From Notospermus geniculatus (taxonomy: Eukaryota; Nemertea; Pilidiophora; Heteronemertea; Lineidae), in the NCBI GenBank assembly GCA_002633025.1, contig NMRB01000105.1, positions 319,426-383,425 on the forward strand: a DNA stretch of 64,000 nt, read 5' to 3'. Each line of letters begins with the position of its first letter. The stretch's first letter is position 1. The notes under the pieces are model-generated. The model saw only the letters and a list, made by a program, of their open reading frames with translations. It was not told the origin of the DNA and ran no database searches. Below are positions 1 through 10,131 of this stretch, piece after piece. A program made the position numbers and the translations under genes.

Positions 1-1102
1 GCCGAAAAAGCCTTCGATTTTTCTTCCATACTACAGACAAGAGTAACAGTCACAATGGCCGGATATGTCATCTGGCATGTAGTACGGGTCTTCAAATCAA
101 CCTGCAGCCTAAATATGGCCAACTTTCCCTTCGACGTCCAGACCTGCCGGATACATTTCAATTCACAGACCACGACCGATAGTCAGGTTACGCTTTTGCC
201 GCATCCGGAGGTCGTGAGGACCTACTACCGTGAAAGTGACGAGTGGGAACTTGTAAACGCCACGGCCGAACGGGGCAGCATTACAAATCCCTTTGTCCCC
301 GGTGAATGGAACATCTCAAGGATGGTCGTCAACCTTAAGCTGCCAAGACGCACTGGATATTATTGGGTCAATATAATAGGACCGTGTATGCTGATATCCT
401 TACTGGTGACAGGAGTGTTTGCTATGCCATGTGATGCTGGAGAGAAGATATCATTTAGCGTCACCATCCTCTTGGCTTTCACTGTCTACCAGTTGTTAGT
501 AGCCGAGACACTACCCAAAACATCCGACACTACGCCAAGCCTGTGTAAGTATAGCCAATGTCATGACTTACTCGAATACTTTCCCCAACTACGTTGGATG
601 ATGAAAAACGCTTATTCTAAAGGTGCAATGACCTTGATGATCAGAGGTCAAGGTCATACTTTGATAATTTGATATATCTCTGCCTATGGCAGAGGTAGAG
701 GCATGATATCACCCACCATTACGTTACAGAGGATGCCCATTTTGATTATGCAATGACATTTGTAGATGATCATAAGTCAAGGTCAAGGTCAAACCTTATG
801 ATTTGTTTTGAGCACATCAAATGGCTAGGAGCAGGCTGTCTGTCATGCCTGTAAGGTCCTCAAGCAGGAACCATCAGACATTTACAAAGTCATCTTGTTT
901 TCATTCAATTTCAGCGAAGTATCTCTTCACGTTAATTGGTTTTTCGGCCGTGTCTGTGGCGGCCAGCCTCCTGGTTCTTAACGTCCATCACAGAGACCCC
1001 AGCACCAAGATGCCAAAATGGTTCCACACACTTGTGTTCAGATTCCTGGCCTTGATCACCTGCAGCTGCAGTAAATCAAAACAGCTTCAGAACAAGAAGT
1101 GA
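1..1102 (+). CDS. Cys-loop (nicotinic-type) receptor subunit, 3' part
   Basis: Ligand-gated ion channel subunit of the plasma membrane; the 5' part lies outside the window. Exon 1..544 is open from base 1, and a GTAAGT donor follows. Exon 915..1102 follows a TTTCAG acceptor, and the phases agree (T|CG, Ser). The protein shows the Cys-loop with 13 residues between cysteines and FPFD inside it. M1 begins at YYWVNIIGP. M2 is preceded by GEK, which in nicotinic receptors goes with cation selectivity. M3 ends in LVLNVHHRDPST, a family hallmark. No vicinal Cys pair is seen in the loop C region (around WELVNATAERG), so it resembles a non-alpha subunit. It is odd that the frame stops at 1100-1102 soon after M3: the large cytoplasmic loop and M4 are missing. 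A weak donor near 1095 could lead to an unseen exon; otherwise the gene is truncated. The family is sure, the 3' end is not. Confidence 0.85.
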
Positions 1103-1282
1103 CCCCCCCCCCGCCAGAAAGTGAAAGAGGCGGTCGAAAAATTTGCACCCCGTTATTTTCTGACAGACTGGTCCCTATTGAAGGCAAAACAGCAAAAAAT
1201 CAACTTTCAGCAAAAAATCCTGCGCGAATACATAGCACACCGCACCATGTAGGAAAGGAAACACTTGGAAAGGACGAATAAC
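1103..1282. other. Receptor 3' flank
   Basis: The stop codon is followed at once by a C-rich run and then ordinary sequence. A 60-codon frame here shows no M4-like hydrophobic stretch. Nothing else is recognised. Confidence 0.4.
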
Positions 1283-1470
1283 TACCATGGTAAAAAAAAT
1301 AATTCTTACCATGGTAATAAATAATTCTTACCATGGTAAAAATAATTCTTAACATGGTAATTCTTAATACCATGGTAAAAATATATTTATTACCGTGGTA
1401 ATAAATATTTCTTTGCCGTGGTAATAATAAATTGCTAGCCTACCATGGTAGTAAATAATTACAGCATGGT
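1283..1470. repeat. CCATGG palindrome array
   Basis: About nine copies of a TTACCATGGTAA-type palindrome, some decayed to ACATGG or CCGTGG, are separated by A/T-rich spacers such as AAATAATTC, at roughly 20-30 bp spacing. Neither the unit nor the spacer length is constant, which differs from a simple microsatellite. Confidence 0.85.
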
Positions 1471-1800
1471 CGATTTATGGCAGGGACGGCTTGCGATAGT
1501 CCCCAACCAACGTCATGGATCTTAGGCATGCGGTGTCGGGAGACCCGGGGATGGCATGCGATGATTTTTTCACCGGCGGTTGATGTTTTTGTGCAATGCT
1601 CCGTATCAGAGCTGGATTTCAGTAATTTGTATGGATGATTGTTCCATTGTAGGCCTATGATGAATGTAAATGGATATCTTGTGTGTCCCTAAACATGCTA
1701 AATGGCCAGGAAACCATAGGCCTAGCTACCGGTACCAACTGCCTAGCCTACCCCCTATCGGCATGACCGGTGTAGGCCTACGCCTGCCTACCACCAACTT

Positions 1801-1885
1801 TCCTCCTCATGTTCCTGGGCTGGCTGGGGTAGCCTAGGCCTAGGCCTCCCATGACCCCAGGCCAGGAACATGAGTATGAGGAGGA
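1801..1885. repeat. Inverted repeat
   Basis: TCCTCCTCATGTTCCTGG at the left pairs with CCAGGAACATGAG...GAGGAGGA at the right, with a small bulge. The loop is made of CCTAGGCCTAGG. Confidence 0.75.
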
Positions 1886-1887
1886 AA

Positions 1888-1915
1888 CAGTGTCAGTTAG
1901 GCCTAACTGACACTG
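1888..1915. repeat. Perfect 28-bp palindrome
   Basis: CAGTGTCAGTTAGG is followed directly by its exact reverse complement, with no loop. Confidence 0.9.
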
Positions 1916-2015
1916 ATACATATTGGTAGGCTAGGCCTAGTACTGGTAGGCCTAGGTAGGCCTAGCCTATGGGTTGCCTATATATATGGCCATTGCGTAG
2001 GCCTAGGCCTAGGCC

Positions 2016-2638
2016 TAGTTTGCCTCCATCATCACTGATCACGGCATCATCCATGTCATCATCATGATCATTGTCATCCAGCATGCACCTGACCTGTCAT
2101 GTCATGGTCATGCCCATGATGGCCATGCCATGATGCCGCCGTGCTCATTCCCTAACTAAACTTACCGTCGTCATGACCGTGGGTACCACCAGCTGTTATA
2201 GGCCTAGCCCGACAAAGCAGCAGAACACTGAATACCAGAAAGGTCCACATGGTCATTATGGTAGCCTAGTATTGATGATGGCTTTTTATTTTGTCTTGAA
2301 AAGTGAACGTGCGTAGGCCTATGCGTAGTGTCTCTCACAGCATGCACAGAAAATTCATAATGTCGGAACACGCGGCAACACAAGGCGTGACGCGACGTCA
2401 ACTATATTCCTGCTACGTCATCCCGCGCTGCCATCATCGATGGGCGATCACGTGATAACGTCCACGGACGAAAATACGATAGACTACCAGCGTATTTGGT
2501 GGCGCCACTGTATTCACCCTGGGTCTGTCAATGGAGTAACATCGAGAGATGGCGTCCAATGATGTCTGCAGGGTCTAAAGGCATTAGGCTCTTTCCGAAC
2601 CAGATTAGAAAGCCGGTCACCATTCTATATAGTAGACT
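2016..2638. other. No gene seen
   Basis: The first part (to about 2130) is rich in ATGATCATCA-like words, followed by unique-looking sequence. No exon with convincing splice sites or similarity was found on either strand. Confidence 0.5.
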
Positions 2639-2791
2639 AATCATTTCTTGTTATCCGAAAAAAAAGCACAAAAGGCGACACACAAAATGATATAATAACC
2701 GAAGTCGTCCTCCAGAAATTTTGCAAAATTTGGGGTCGAAGATTTGCAAAATTTCTGGAGGACGACTTCGGTTATAAAATCATTTCTTGTT
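2639..2791. mobile_element. Hairpin retroelement, copy 1
   Basis: A 14-bp target duplication (AATCATTTCTTGTT) lies at 2639-2652 and 2778-2791. The insert starts with an A-run and a conserved block at 2666-2690 (GCACAAAAGGCGACACAC and on). It ends in a perfect hairpin with 33-bp arms at 2695-2727 and 2743-2775; the loop contains GGGGTCGAA. It belongs to the same family as the copies at 3069-3240 and 6815-7049. Confidence 0.8.
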
Positions 2792-3068
2792 GAAATTTAT
2801 GGTATAGGCCTGGTTCCTGAAGCAACATTTATGCATTCAAAAACAATACAACGCTCATCTGACGTTCATCAACTCATCAATACATACACTTTGAGGATGA
2901 TTCTTATTTTATTTCTTTGACCATAATTGTTGTAATCATTTAAATATTCTTTTTACAACGCGAGTAATGTATGTATTGTTGCTCATATCATGTACATGCG
3001 TTTCGGCGAAAATATATTCAAACATCTAGACTATGGCAAAAGAAATGAATAAAAATAAGATTCATACG

Positions 3069-3240
3069 CAGCATGTTTGTAATCCAAAGAAAGAGAAAGC
3101 ACAAAAATTGACACACAAAATGATGATAAACAGGAAGTCCACTTCTGGTAGCTCGACTTGAAAGTGCCAGCCCTGAAGAAGACCCCGATTGCTAAGATTC
3201 AGGAAATTGACTTCCTGTTTATCATCAGCATGTTTGTAAT
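3069..3240. mobile_element. Hairpin retroelement, copy 2
   Basis: A 15-bp direct repeat (CAGCATGTTTGTAAT) at 3069-3083 and 3226-3240 flanks the insert. The conserved block GCACAAAAATTGACACACAA starts at 3099. 17-bp hairpin arms lie at 3122-3138 and 3210-3226. The centre carries GAAAGTGCCAGCCCTGAAG followed by AAGACCCC, which is shared with copy 3. Confidence 0.8.
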
Positions 3241-4400
3241 GATACCAAATGGAGTTTCTGGAAGTCAGACAAGCGTTATGACGTCGTTCGGACTCTGATA
3301 TATTTGGCTGACATGTTGATGACGTCATTGACGCAACAATGCCTTGCGCTGTGCCAGTGCCCGGTCACTCCGTATTTTTGTAATGCCCCGTGCATTACTA
3401 CGAATCATTCGAACTACTTTGCGTCCTTGGCAACAGAACAACCATGCATCTTGCACATCAGGAGCACGAGAAGGAAGCGATCAGCATCAGAAACTGTTGC
3501 AAAACGTAAGCAAATCGCCATTAAATCTATTCCTTTGACTTTCCTCGGCGCCCGTTTTGTTGGTCATGCGGGCGTCATGGTCGATGGATTAGGTTGTTTA
3601 CACCGTCTCCATGGTTTTGCCGCACAACACGGCGAGCAACTACGCCCAGAAAGCATAGTTCTCAAGCTTGTTTTTTTGCTTCTTGTGTTTTAATGCAGCT
3701 TATATTCCCAATATGTGACTCCCACAGCAATTCACCCTTAATTATCGGACCTCATCATTACATTAAAGATATCTAATTGTACATATTTACATGAGAATGG
3801 TCAATCCAAGATGTCAGCCAAATGTTCCAGAGATTTCATTCATCAAATCCAAGTCTCGAATGAAATCTCGCGGGACCAGATTGTAAAGAACCCTGACCAA
3901 ACTCATAGGCCTACTCGGGTTCCAATGGATCATCAGGCTCTGTCGCTTGGACACTTGATGTGTCTCGACTGAAAGCCTGAGACAGTGGCGCCGCCAAACA
4001 AGCCGATAGTCTATCATGTTGTGGAGGTACTCCGAAGGGCGTACTTATGTAGGCCTAGACCACCATACTCAGTGGTGCTGTGCTGTTTTTGTTATGCAGT
4101 TCAGCTTTAAGGAGCAGTCAGGAGCTGTGGATTTCAAGGAACATTACCATAGCGTTTAAACGTGACCTAAGTACATTCCGCATGGTTCATTTGTAGTGAT
4201 AATACAAAGTACAAGACAATTCCCCAACACACCACTGAAAAAATTGACTTTGAATAAGGTTGTTTTCCTGGAGTGGGGGCAGCCATTCTCCTGGTTGCAG
4301 ACGCTTTTTTCCCGGCCTCGCAATAAATCTCGCGACATTATGACGTAGCACCGGCTCACCGCCGCGTCATGACCGTAGTCACGTCACGTCGTTAGAGCAG
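3241..4400. other. No gene recognised
   Basis: Frames of up to 129 codons exist (3304-3693, +), but they lack similarity, splice support and a consistent start. A short inverted repeat (GATTTCATTC...GAATGAAATC) lies at about 3832-3868. Confidence 0.4.
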
Positions 4401-4430
4401 TGGACATTTCTTCATCGACTGACGAGGAAA

Positions 4431-5488
4431 ATGAGGATGTTTCGGAGGAAACTTCAAGGTGAGACATCATCAGACTAGGCCTATCCGCTAACCACGATAC
4501 TAAGCTATTTATATCTAGCAGTTGAGCTTCAATGAACCACAATGTCCCGAGATTAGGCGTTTAACGCGCCGAGGCATCAGTGACGACCGATGTTGAAGCG
4601 GTGAAAATCGCTAATTTTCGGGGATTTTGGCCACCTCGAGGCTCGACACCGCCAGGTTTGACCGCAAATTTATAATTCTGCATCTGATCTTTGCCCACAC
4701 GCATGCTTTTGGCCAGAAACTACGAAAAAAAACACAAATCGGGCAGCTGCTGTGCGCCTGCTGTTCAGCTGAGGTGCCACCACTGTTATGCTGAGGTTGT
4801 CAGTCTCTTGATAGGTGTGCGATAGCAAATCCTGTCAATCTCAATTTGTCTACTTTATTCACAGATTGCCCCAAAGTTTGTTAGTACGACCGGTGTGTAT
4901 ACACTGTTAGAAATAACAGAAGATTTTACAGAAAATCTGTGCAGCAGAGTCCCCAGGACGGTTCTGTAAAATTACAGACCTGATCTGTAAAATTACAAAC
5001 TTAAATAAATGTCAACAGATATTTGACTGGAGGCTGACCAAATTATATTTTCATACTGCCCTCAGAAGGCATCATTATGGGATGTCCAATGGAGTCCAAC
5101 CAATACAGGAAAACATGAATCATACCATNATTGCCCCAAAGTTTGTTAGTACGACCGGTGTGTATAGCCTACCCAGCAGGGACTGCGGCACTGTGTAGGG
5201 GTGGGGTGGGGCGGGGGCGGGGGGCTGTAGCTTGCTTTTATTGGCCAGTGCTACTTTTTCCATTTCAGGATCAAGAGAAAACGGCGAAGACGGAGCAACC
5301 TTGCCTTGGGCCGTAGGGAGCTACATAGGCCATCGTCTCTAAGCTTTGGCCCAGGGAGCGAACTTCTTCCTGTTCAGGGGTTATTGAATGGCCCCAAGGA
5401 AATACAGCGGTTCACTACATTCGACAACTTGTCGTCCTTTTATTTTTTACTTCATGAACGTTTACAAACTGTTGTTTGTGGGAAATGA
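4431..5488 (+). CDS. Possible two-exon small gene, unknown
   Basis: An exon ending at 4458 (CAAG|GTGAGA) and an exon starting at 5269 (polypyrimidine, TTTCAG|GATCAAG) look like a real splice pair. The second is followed by AATAAA at 5501. Two frames are possible. From ATG 4431 a 33-residue peptide ends at 5342. In the other frame the acidic run SSSTDEENEDVSEE joins a basic stretch IKRKRRRRSN and runs to the TGA at 5486-5488, but no start Met is visible upstream in that frame. I recognise no family. The splice and poly(A) signals are seen in the sequence; that this is a protein gene is inference, and it could be a non-coding RNA. Confidence 0.3.
4869..5166. repeat. 37-bp direct repeat around an insert
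   Basis: ATTGCCCCAAAGTTTGTTAG and the next 17 bases occur at about 4865-4901 and again at 5130-5166, just after an N at 5129. The intervening 228 bp contain paired words such as AGATTTTACAGAAAATCT. It may be an insertion with a long duplication or an assembly seam. Confidence 0.6.
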
Positions 5489-5500
5489 TACAGAGCATTA

Positions 5501-5506
5501 AATAAA
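5501..5506 (+). terminator. Poly(A) signal AATAAA
   Basis: A canonical hexamer 12 bases after the stop of the longer frame ending at 5488. Confidence 0.55.
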
Positions 5507-6444
5507 AAAGTGTGCATGTAACGAATCTGATGTATTCACTCTGGGGTCTAGTGATCTCTCACAGTCCAATCACCTGACAGCAGCCGTTTTTATGCCCCCG
5601 CTTCTGTTGAAACGGGGGCATTATGTCATCACCCGTTACGTCCATCCGTCGTCCGATGTCAGACCGTAATTTTTCCCATCTCCGATCATTTAAAAGAAAG
5701 CAGTTGGTCCAATCAAATTGATTTTTTGTATGTTGGAGGTGACCAAAGGATGGTCCCTTTCAAAGGGCATGCGCAAGATCTACTGGGCATGCGCAAGATC
5801 TACTGGGCATGCGTAGCTTATTCCATAGGCCTGTAATGCTATATGTTTCGCTGTGGAAAACAGCTGTTTTTGTCTTCGTAGCTGAACATGCCAGGTGAGA
5901 TAATTCAACAAGGACGTATTGGAACAGTGATAACCTAGGCCTACATAATAATACTAGTATTAATCATTCGATTACCATTGCCCATAAAACAGAGAGAAAC
6001 AGTTGAAATTTAGCGAATGTCCCGATAGGACCGATTGCATTAAGTGGAAGGTAAGTCAATTTCTTTTGTTTTCACAATCTGTGTTCGACAAACGAAGGGA
6101 AGAAAACCAGTACACATGGTACACGCGACGCTCTCACCAAATCAAAGCGCGTTTTCAGCAGAATTTCCCCGGTGTAATGTTTTGGAATGTTGCCAATCTG
6201 TGAGAGTTCCCGAGGTCTACTAAGGTCTGACGGAATTTGTTGCGACTTCAACAGCCAGACTTTAGCCAGAAATCTCAATTTGGCCAAAAAAATGGACGCA
6301 AGCCCGTGAAGATGACTAACACAACTGAATAACAAAAGGAAAAGGAAGGAATCCGCTCTGCAGGTCATACATTACCCCTATGAAATCTAAATTCCCATTT
6401 ATAATATGAATGAAGAAGCACGGGGACGATTCTCGAGTCATAAT
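5507..6444. other. Lipocalin upstream region
   Basis: It contains a MITE-like end near 5595 (GCCCCCGCTTCTGTTGAAAC...GGGGGC) and a 19-20 bp direct repeat (GGGCATGCGCAAGATCTACT) near 5770-5810. Strong donor-like sites are seen at about 5897 (CCAG|GTGAGA) and 6050 (GGAAG|GTAAGT). These could be 5' non-coding exons of the lipocalin gene, whose ATG exon is preceded by a possible acceptor (TTGTCCAG) near 6647. This is inference only. Confidence 0.3.
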
Positions 6445-6590
6445 AGGGAGTTTAAGAAATCAAACGACAAACGTGAACTTTACGTTTTTTTTTCATACTA
6501 CACATTCACTAGATTTTATATTGCATTTTCGGTACAAAAAATAACGTTGTCGTAAAGTTAGCGTTTATCGTTAGATTTCTTAAACTCCCT
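6445..6590. mobile_element. MITE, AGGGAGTTT family, copy 1
   Basis: Foldback with ends AGGGAGTTTAAGAAATC and GATTTCTTAAACTCCCT. It shares the internal ATTTTATATTGCATTTTCGG with the copy at 17762-17912, as well as the words AAACGTGAACTTTACG. Confidence 0.85.
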
Positions 6591-6654
6591 AACATAACAT
6601 ACCTATCGGTTTCTAGGCTGAACTCCCAGTTTCAACACTTTGTCCAGTGAGGCT

Positions 6655-9491
6655 ATGTTACATCAAATATCATGGGTGATTGGCATTTCGGCCTTGATGG
6701 TAATGGCTGTAGTAGTGACTGCTCAGATTGACTGGAACGCCGTAAATGTCAAGCAGAATTTCAACATAAGCAAGGTAGGAAACCGCATGCTTGTTGCACG
6801 TTAGTGATATATCAAAACCCAATTTTTCAAAGAGAAGGCGAGCACAAAAATCGACACACAATATAATAAAGTATAATAGCAGGAATACATAAACATGTAT
6901 TCCTGATAATAGTCAATTTCCAGAATATTTAGCAAATTTTCTAGAGTTTCAGATTGAAAGTTCCAGCCTGAAGAAGACCCAGGTTGGGGTCGAAAATTTG
7001 CTAAATATTCTGGAAATTGACTATTATACTTTATTAAACCCAATTTTTCCATAGGCACCCTGGATGATCAATTTCTGTTAAGCTGAGGGTTGCTGTTAAA
7101 CTGAGTTGGTGCTCGTAGTTAATCTGAGTTAAAATGGCGGATTTTCAAACAAATTACTAACTACGGTAAGTTCTTGCAATGCAGAGGTACTCCAACTACT
7201 TTGGGGGGGGGGGCGGAGCATGATGCAAGTTTTCGTAAAAGAGAAACAAAGATTAGAAAGGTACTTGCATTAACTATCTTTAGGGTCCGTGTGTATCGGC
7301 AACGTTCTCAAAGTTACGAATAAACACCCCAAAAAATCACAAATGTCAAGTGTGTCCAGGGGAAACGTTTTACAGTAATGTTGTTCATCTTTCTTCTTTT
7401 GATCTCTGCCAATACTTACTACAGTTCGCTGGGAAGAAATGGTATGAAATCAAGTGGTACGATCCCGCTAATGATCCCTGGGTGATGGACAACCTGTACT
7501 TCTACTACCAAGTGGACCCCAACAACCCTAACATCGCCAAGGCAAAAATGATAGGCACCTTCAGGAGTTCACCGGGTCGCTGCCGAAAGCTGACGGGAGG
7601 AGGAAACATGAAACTGGTGATCCCTGACCCGGCCGTTCCAGCAAAGATGAAGTACATAATCAACGCCAAGTACCCAGGTAGGTACACTGGTGGACAAAAA
7701 TATTAGGACATTTTCAAAATTCTAAGTCATTTTCCTCTTTTGCCTTCCTTTTGTCTCTAACCACTAATTATTTTTCTTATTGATTTGGCCCCGTATTCAT
7801 AAAACTACTTAAGTCTAAGTGTAATACTTATCTTTTGTGTTGAACAAAGGATAAGTGTCATTCTTAGACTTAAGTAGTTTTATGAATACGGGGCCAGAAC
7901 ATTTTTACCTTGACAAGTGGGTTATATAATCCCCTCTGATTGTCCATACAAAGCTTTATAGACAACGGATTGCTGATCCACGGGCAACAAAGACAATTAT
8001 GATGTGTGTCATTCAAGCCTCTCTAATTCAAAGGCTAAAGCTATTGGAGGTGACAAGAATGGACGAAGCACATCATGATTGTCTTTGTTATTCATCTATC
8101 AGCAACCCCATGTCAATAACCGTTGGCATGGACAATCTCATGGCATTATATAACCCACTTGCCGAGGTAAAAATGTTCTGATTAATGAAAAATAAATAGT
8201 GGTTAGAGACAAAGGCAAGCAAAAGAGGAAAATGACTTAGAATTTGAAAGTGTCCTAATATTTTTGTCCACCAGTGTAGGTGTAACAGTAACGAATGTCC
8301 CTCTGTAAAAAGTGTCCGCTCCACGGCAAAAGAACTTCTATATACATGTATCTGGATTCCGCCAGTAACTTATTTCTTACAGAGAGCAACTACTGGATCC
8401 TTGCAACTGATTACGATCACTACGCCCTGACCATTGCTTGTGACAACATTCGGGCAGATGGTAGATGCACACCTGGAACTAAAGTCAACGTCATGTCAAC
8501 ATCGACGACGCTCACACCAATAGATGAGAACGCACTGGACAACATCATTCGCACGGTTCTTTCAATGGATCCGGCTACATTGATAAAAACTATTCACGAT
8601 AGAGGTAGGCCAATGATGCGCTGGCAGTCATCTTGACATTAAACATTGGTCCCCCTGGAGCTGCGCCGTTGATGAGTCGTATTAAAGATAATGTATCACG
8701 ACTTCATTGTTTACATTCAATGTTTGTAAACATGGATGTTTACATTATGTTATTTTGGACTTTTGGGAATGCCAACTCACCAAAATGAATACTTTTGGAA
8801 TCAACAGAATTTCTACAGGGGCATGCCACCAACAACTTACTCATAAGACAAAGAAAGCCTGGACATAAACAAACAAAATGTAAATAAACAATGGATTTCG
8901 TGGCCCGCGAAAATACCCGAGATACATTATCTTTAATTAGCGGAGCGGCATCGAAGGTGACCAACCTGTCGAATCTTGACAGTGTGCAAAAATCAATGGA
9001 CCTTTATCATCGACAGTTCACTTTGCACCCTGTCAAGTTAGAATTTCATGTAGTTCGGGAAGCTTGTCAACATGGCATTTTGCGGTATAACGTGGCCTCA
9101 CTCCACCATCGCGTTTTGTTAATGGACCTCGTTGCACCGCCTGCATGGCATGTAAAACAATTAGCGTGTTCTCAAACTAGCAGATCGAAACATCATCAAG
9201 GGAGTAAGAAATAAAAGTGGAAAATAAGAAGTGGTTTTTTGTGCGAATTTTTCAATTTCTCGAATTGGGGTAATTTTTTCTCATTTTGAGCAATATCGCC
9301 CGAAAAATCAGACAAAATGTAATGTCATTTTAAATAAATTTCTTAACGTGGGAAAAAATTCTATATTCCTGTTAGAGAAATTGAAAAATTCGCCCAAAAG
9401 TTCCAAAATTTCCTACTTCTTTTTTTCCACTTCTATTTCTTACTCCCTTCATCGCATTTTGTTTTCTTTCAATACAGATTGTCCGATGTGA
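6655..9491 (+). CDS. Secreted lipocalin (apolipoprotein D-like)
   Basis: Four exons: 6655..6774, 7425..7677, 8383..8604 and 9478..9491, giving 202 residues. All phases agree and all introns are GT-AG. The ATG opens a signal peptide (MLHQISW, then a hydrophobic VIGISALMVMAVVVTA core). Exon 2 starts with FAGKKWYEIKWYD, the lipocalin G-x-W motif; exon 3 has YWILATDYDHYALTIAC, the TDY motif of the second conserved region. Cysteines are present in CRKL, IACD and GRC. The last exon adds only DCPM and a stop. The length suits a secreted beta-barrel carrier of small hydrophobic ligands (family knowledge); the ligand is unknown. Intron 2 holds a Tc1-like foldback 6 bp after the donor. The 3' end lies inside the 3.5-kb tandem duplication, so exon 4 recurs at 12978-12991. 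Confidence 0.88.
6815..7049. mobile_element. Hairpin retroelement, copy 3
   Basis: A 14-bp target duplication (AAACCCAATTTTTC) lies at 6815-6828 and 7036-7049. It has the conserved block GCACAAAAATCGACACACAA and long imperfect hairpin arms. The loop carries CCTGAAGAAGACCCAGGTTG then GGGTCGAAAA: CTGANGA, a GACCC/GGGTC stem, then GAAA, the layout of a hammerhead ribozyme core. It lies in lipocalin intron 1. Confidence 0.8.
7683..8278. mobile_element. Tc1/mariner-like foldback
   Basis: Ends TACACTGGTGGACAAAAATA and its inverse at 8278, with arms of about 90 bp matching across 7683-7770 and 8190-8278 and further inner pairing (CAAGTGGGTTATATAA with TTATATAACCCACTTG). The TA-type ends resemble Tc1/mariner termini. 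No transposase frame is seen. It fills most of lipocalin intron 2, beginning 6 bp after the exon 2 donor. Confidence 0.8.
7797..7895. mobile_element. MITE nested in the Tc1-like element
   Basis: Near-perfect foldback with ends GGCCCCGTATTCATAAAACT and its inverse. It interrupts the left arm of the surrounding element: the right arm shows the same sequence without this insert. Confidence 0.85.
8660..8950. mobile_element. Foldback element
   Basis: ATTAAAGATAATGTATC on the left matches GATACATTATCTTTAAT on the right, with further inner pairing (TTGTTTACATT with AATGTAAATAAACAA). It lies in lipocalin intron 3. The boundaries are approximate. Confidence 0.6.
9198..9449. mobile_element. MITE, AAGGGAGTAAGAAAT family
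   Basis: Ends AAGGGAGTAAGAAATA and TATTTCTTACTCCCTT, with inner matches (AAGTGGA/TCCACTT, GCGAATTTTTCAATTTCTC). It lies in lipocalin intron 3. The left breakpoint of the tandem duplication, at about 9311, falls inside it. Confidence 0.85.
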
Positions 9492-9670
9492 AAATAGAAT
9501 ACATCTACAGCAGGAATGGTGTTACTACACAGACAGGAATACTCCTGATTAATCCCAATCTCCCGCCACAAATATTAGGTAGTACAATGAATCTCATCCT
9601 GCACCGAACAGAAGTCAACAAAGGTAACACCGTTTTTGCTGTACAGAAACATCGTTTTTTATGCATGAAA

Positions 9671-9676
9671 AATAAA
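9671..9676 (+). terminator. Poly(A) signal for lipocalin
   Basis: AATAAA 180 bases after the lipocalin stop at 9491. The convergent XK-related gene ends further on, at 10132. Confidence 0.5.
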
Positions 9677-10131
9677 AATCTCCCGGAGACAAAGTGTAAC
9701 TTCTATTTCTTAATTACCCAGGGAAAATGTGCAACAGAGATATTTGGAAGGTTAAAAGCATAGGTTACCAAAGCAAGTTGAATTCCTGCATGTAACAAAA
9801 TTCTTCTCAAGAAAACAAGCACATCTAAATAACATAATACATTTTGTACTGTATTCGGGTCATTGGTGCGTAGCGGGTATGACCACTGGTTTGCAAAGCA
9901 CTGTTTATCTGTTGAAGAACCTCTTTGAAATGGATTGTAACAACATCCAACTTCGATGTTGGTCCAAGTTTGATCTTGTTGGAGACTTTTGAATGAGCCT
10001 GTCCAGTCCAGACGATACAACACGTCTTCCAACAAAGCCAAACACCGTTGTTGTATGCTGCTGTATGTCTATATGTTGTATCGTGTAGACTGCTTAATAG
10101 TGTGATACCAGACAGCTTAGCTATCACAATA

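Larger units (their letters stand above)
1690..2015. repeat. AGGCCTA-rich palindromic region
   Basis: Repeated CCTAGGCCTAGG and TAGGCCTA words make this stretch strongly self-complementary. It holds the two cleaner inverted repeats at 1801-1885 and 1888-1915. No coding signal is seen. Confidence 0.7.

Noticed and set aside
1283-1470. CRISPR-like array
   Set aside because: Eukaryotic context; the repeats are 12-bp palindromes with AT-rich spacers of irregular length.
6971-7005. Calling an active hammerhead ribozyme outright
   Set aside because: The CTGANGA-stem-GAAA order is present, but a paired stem III with a cleavable site and stem I could not be made convincingly by eye, so it is reported only as a motif.
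8295-8636. 113-codon frame as an independent gene
   Set aside because: It is lipocalin exon 3 (8383-8604) with intron read-through at both ends.
9479-9763. 94-codon frame and its exact copy at 12979
   Set aside because: It starts in the terminal lipocalin exon in the wrong phase and runs through the 3' UTR.
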